This document shows, piece after piece, positions 6,418 through 6,918 of a DNA stretch of 6,918 nt. Each line of letters starts with the position of its first letter. Positions within the stretch are counted from its first letter, which is position 1. This DNA comes from an uncultured Lachnospiraceae bacterium (GTDB taxonomy: Bacteria > Bacillota_A > Clostridia > Lachnospirales > Lachnospiraceae), in assembly GCA_910585355.1 (NCBI GenBank), contig CAJUDN010000043.1:1-6918 (forward strand), given 5' to 3'. The notes below the pieces were generated by a model. The model was not told the DNA's origin. It saw only the letters and a program-made list of their open reading frames with translations, and did no database searches. The position numbers and the translations under genes are program-made.

Positions 6418-6896
6418 ATGGAACATGTCATTTCGACGGACCGCAGGGGGACGGATTGCTTCAAATGGGATCTTCAGGATCGTGAATTTGCCGATGCCAG
6501 TATGAAAGAGGCGGCGCGGCAGGCGATTCCGATGTGGATTGCAGATATGGATTTTAAGGCGCCTGCAAAAGTGGAAGAGGCTCTGCTTCATGTCGTTCGT
6601 CACGGCGCATACGGGTATACGGGCAGAACCGATGATTTTTTTGAGGCGATAGAGCGCTGGCTTTTAAAGAGGCACGGCTGGAAAGTGGAGCGAGACTGGC
6701 TGGACTTTTCCCCCGGCGTTTTGCCGGGAATCTGTGCCTGTGTCAACGCGTTTACGCAACCGGGAGACCAGATTATGATACAGACGCCGGTTTATTATCC
6801 GTTCTACCATATTGTGAAAAACAATGGCAGGCAGTTAGTGGAAAATAAACTGCTTCGCGACGGCGTTCATTATCGGATGGATTTTTCTGATCTGGA
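6418..6896 (+). CDS. MalY/PatB-type PLP-dependent C-S lyase (cystathionine beta-lyase), 5' part
   Basis: The N-terminal 159-160 residues of a fold-type I aminotransferase-like enzyme, usually about 390 aa. These enzymes cleave the carbon-sulfur bond of cystathionine or cysteine conjugates, giving a thiol, pyruvate and ammonia. Family motifs seen are PMWIADMDF (38-46), GAYGYTG (63-69), SPGVLPGI (98-105) and TPVYYPF (123-129). The PLP-binding lysine lies in the missing part. The start is secure: ribosome site AGGAGGT (6404-6410) is 7 nt before the ATG, and a good promoter is just upstream. The reading frame stays open to the window end, but residues 161-167 (DRKSTRL) are translated sequencing adapter, so the native sequence stops at about 6896. 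The gene is divergent from glgX. It could be annotated malY or patB; the substrate cannot be told from this fragment. Confidence 0.9.
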
Positions 6897-6918
6897 AGAT
6901 CGGAAGAGCACACGTCTG
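6897..6918 (+). other. Illumina TruSeq adapter sequence at the contig end (artefact)
   Basis: The final 22 bases begin AGATCGGAAGAGC and end CACACGTCTG, an exact match to the start of the standard TruSeq adapter. In the frame of the upstream gene it gives DRKSTRL, a tell-tale translated-adapter peptide. The first few bases (AGAT) could coincide with genuine sequence. This stretch is not part of the genome. Confidence 0.97.

Noticed and set aside
6897..6918. Novel C-terminal extension or fusion of the C-S lyase
   Set aside because: The bases match sequencing adapter exactly, so the apparent coding tail is an artefact.

Overview
The window looks like a chromosomal contig from a Gram-positive, gut-type Clostridia bacterium, most likely Lachnospiraceae (inference). 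The reasons are strong AGGAGG-type ribosome sites, sigma-A promoters with 17-bp spacers, a FeoB with the GCGIPG and FIPCGAKVP motifs followed by a small FeoB-associated Cys-rich membrane protein, a lipoprotein with a Gram-positive style signal peptide, and GH13 debranching and MalY/PatB proteins of the clostridial kind. The last 22 bases are an exact match to the Illumina TruSeq adapter, so this is an untrimmed short-read contig and its right end is not biological.

Layout: 1-214 is a leader holding a 96-bp dispersed repeat (copy 1), a small G/C hairpin and a 14-bp dyad in front of feoB. Next on the + strand come feoB (215-2611, ferrous iron transporter) and, after a 67-nt gap containing a hairpin, a 66-aa FeoB-associated Cys-rich membrane protein (2679-2879). 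Two minus-strand genes converge on this unit: a 699-aa GlgX/isoamylase-type glycogen debranching enzyme (3974-6073) and, 209 nt downstream of it, an unrecognised 271-aa lipoprotein (2949-3764). The 344-nt divergent region 6074-6417 holds the glgX promoter with a palindrome over its predicted start point, repeat copy 2 (with a large inverted repeat), a second palindrome, and the promoter of a MalY/PatB-type PLP-dependent C-S lyase (6418 to the end, truncated by adapter).

How the genes work together: feoB and the small Cys-rich protein form an iron(II) uptake unit. The debranching enzyme serves glycogen or maltodextrin breakdown. The C-S lyase belongs to sulfur amino acid metabolism. I see no functional link among these three units; they look like ordinary neighbouring housekeeping genes.

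I did not find a clearly new multi-gene system. The most noteworthy items are the adapter artefact, the two related intergenic repeats at opposite ends of the window, the acidic insert in FeoB, and the two clean palindromes placed at the promoters of glgX and the C-S lyase.
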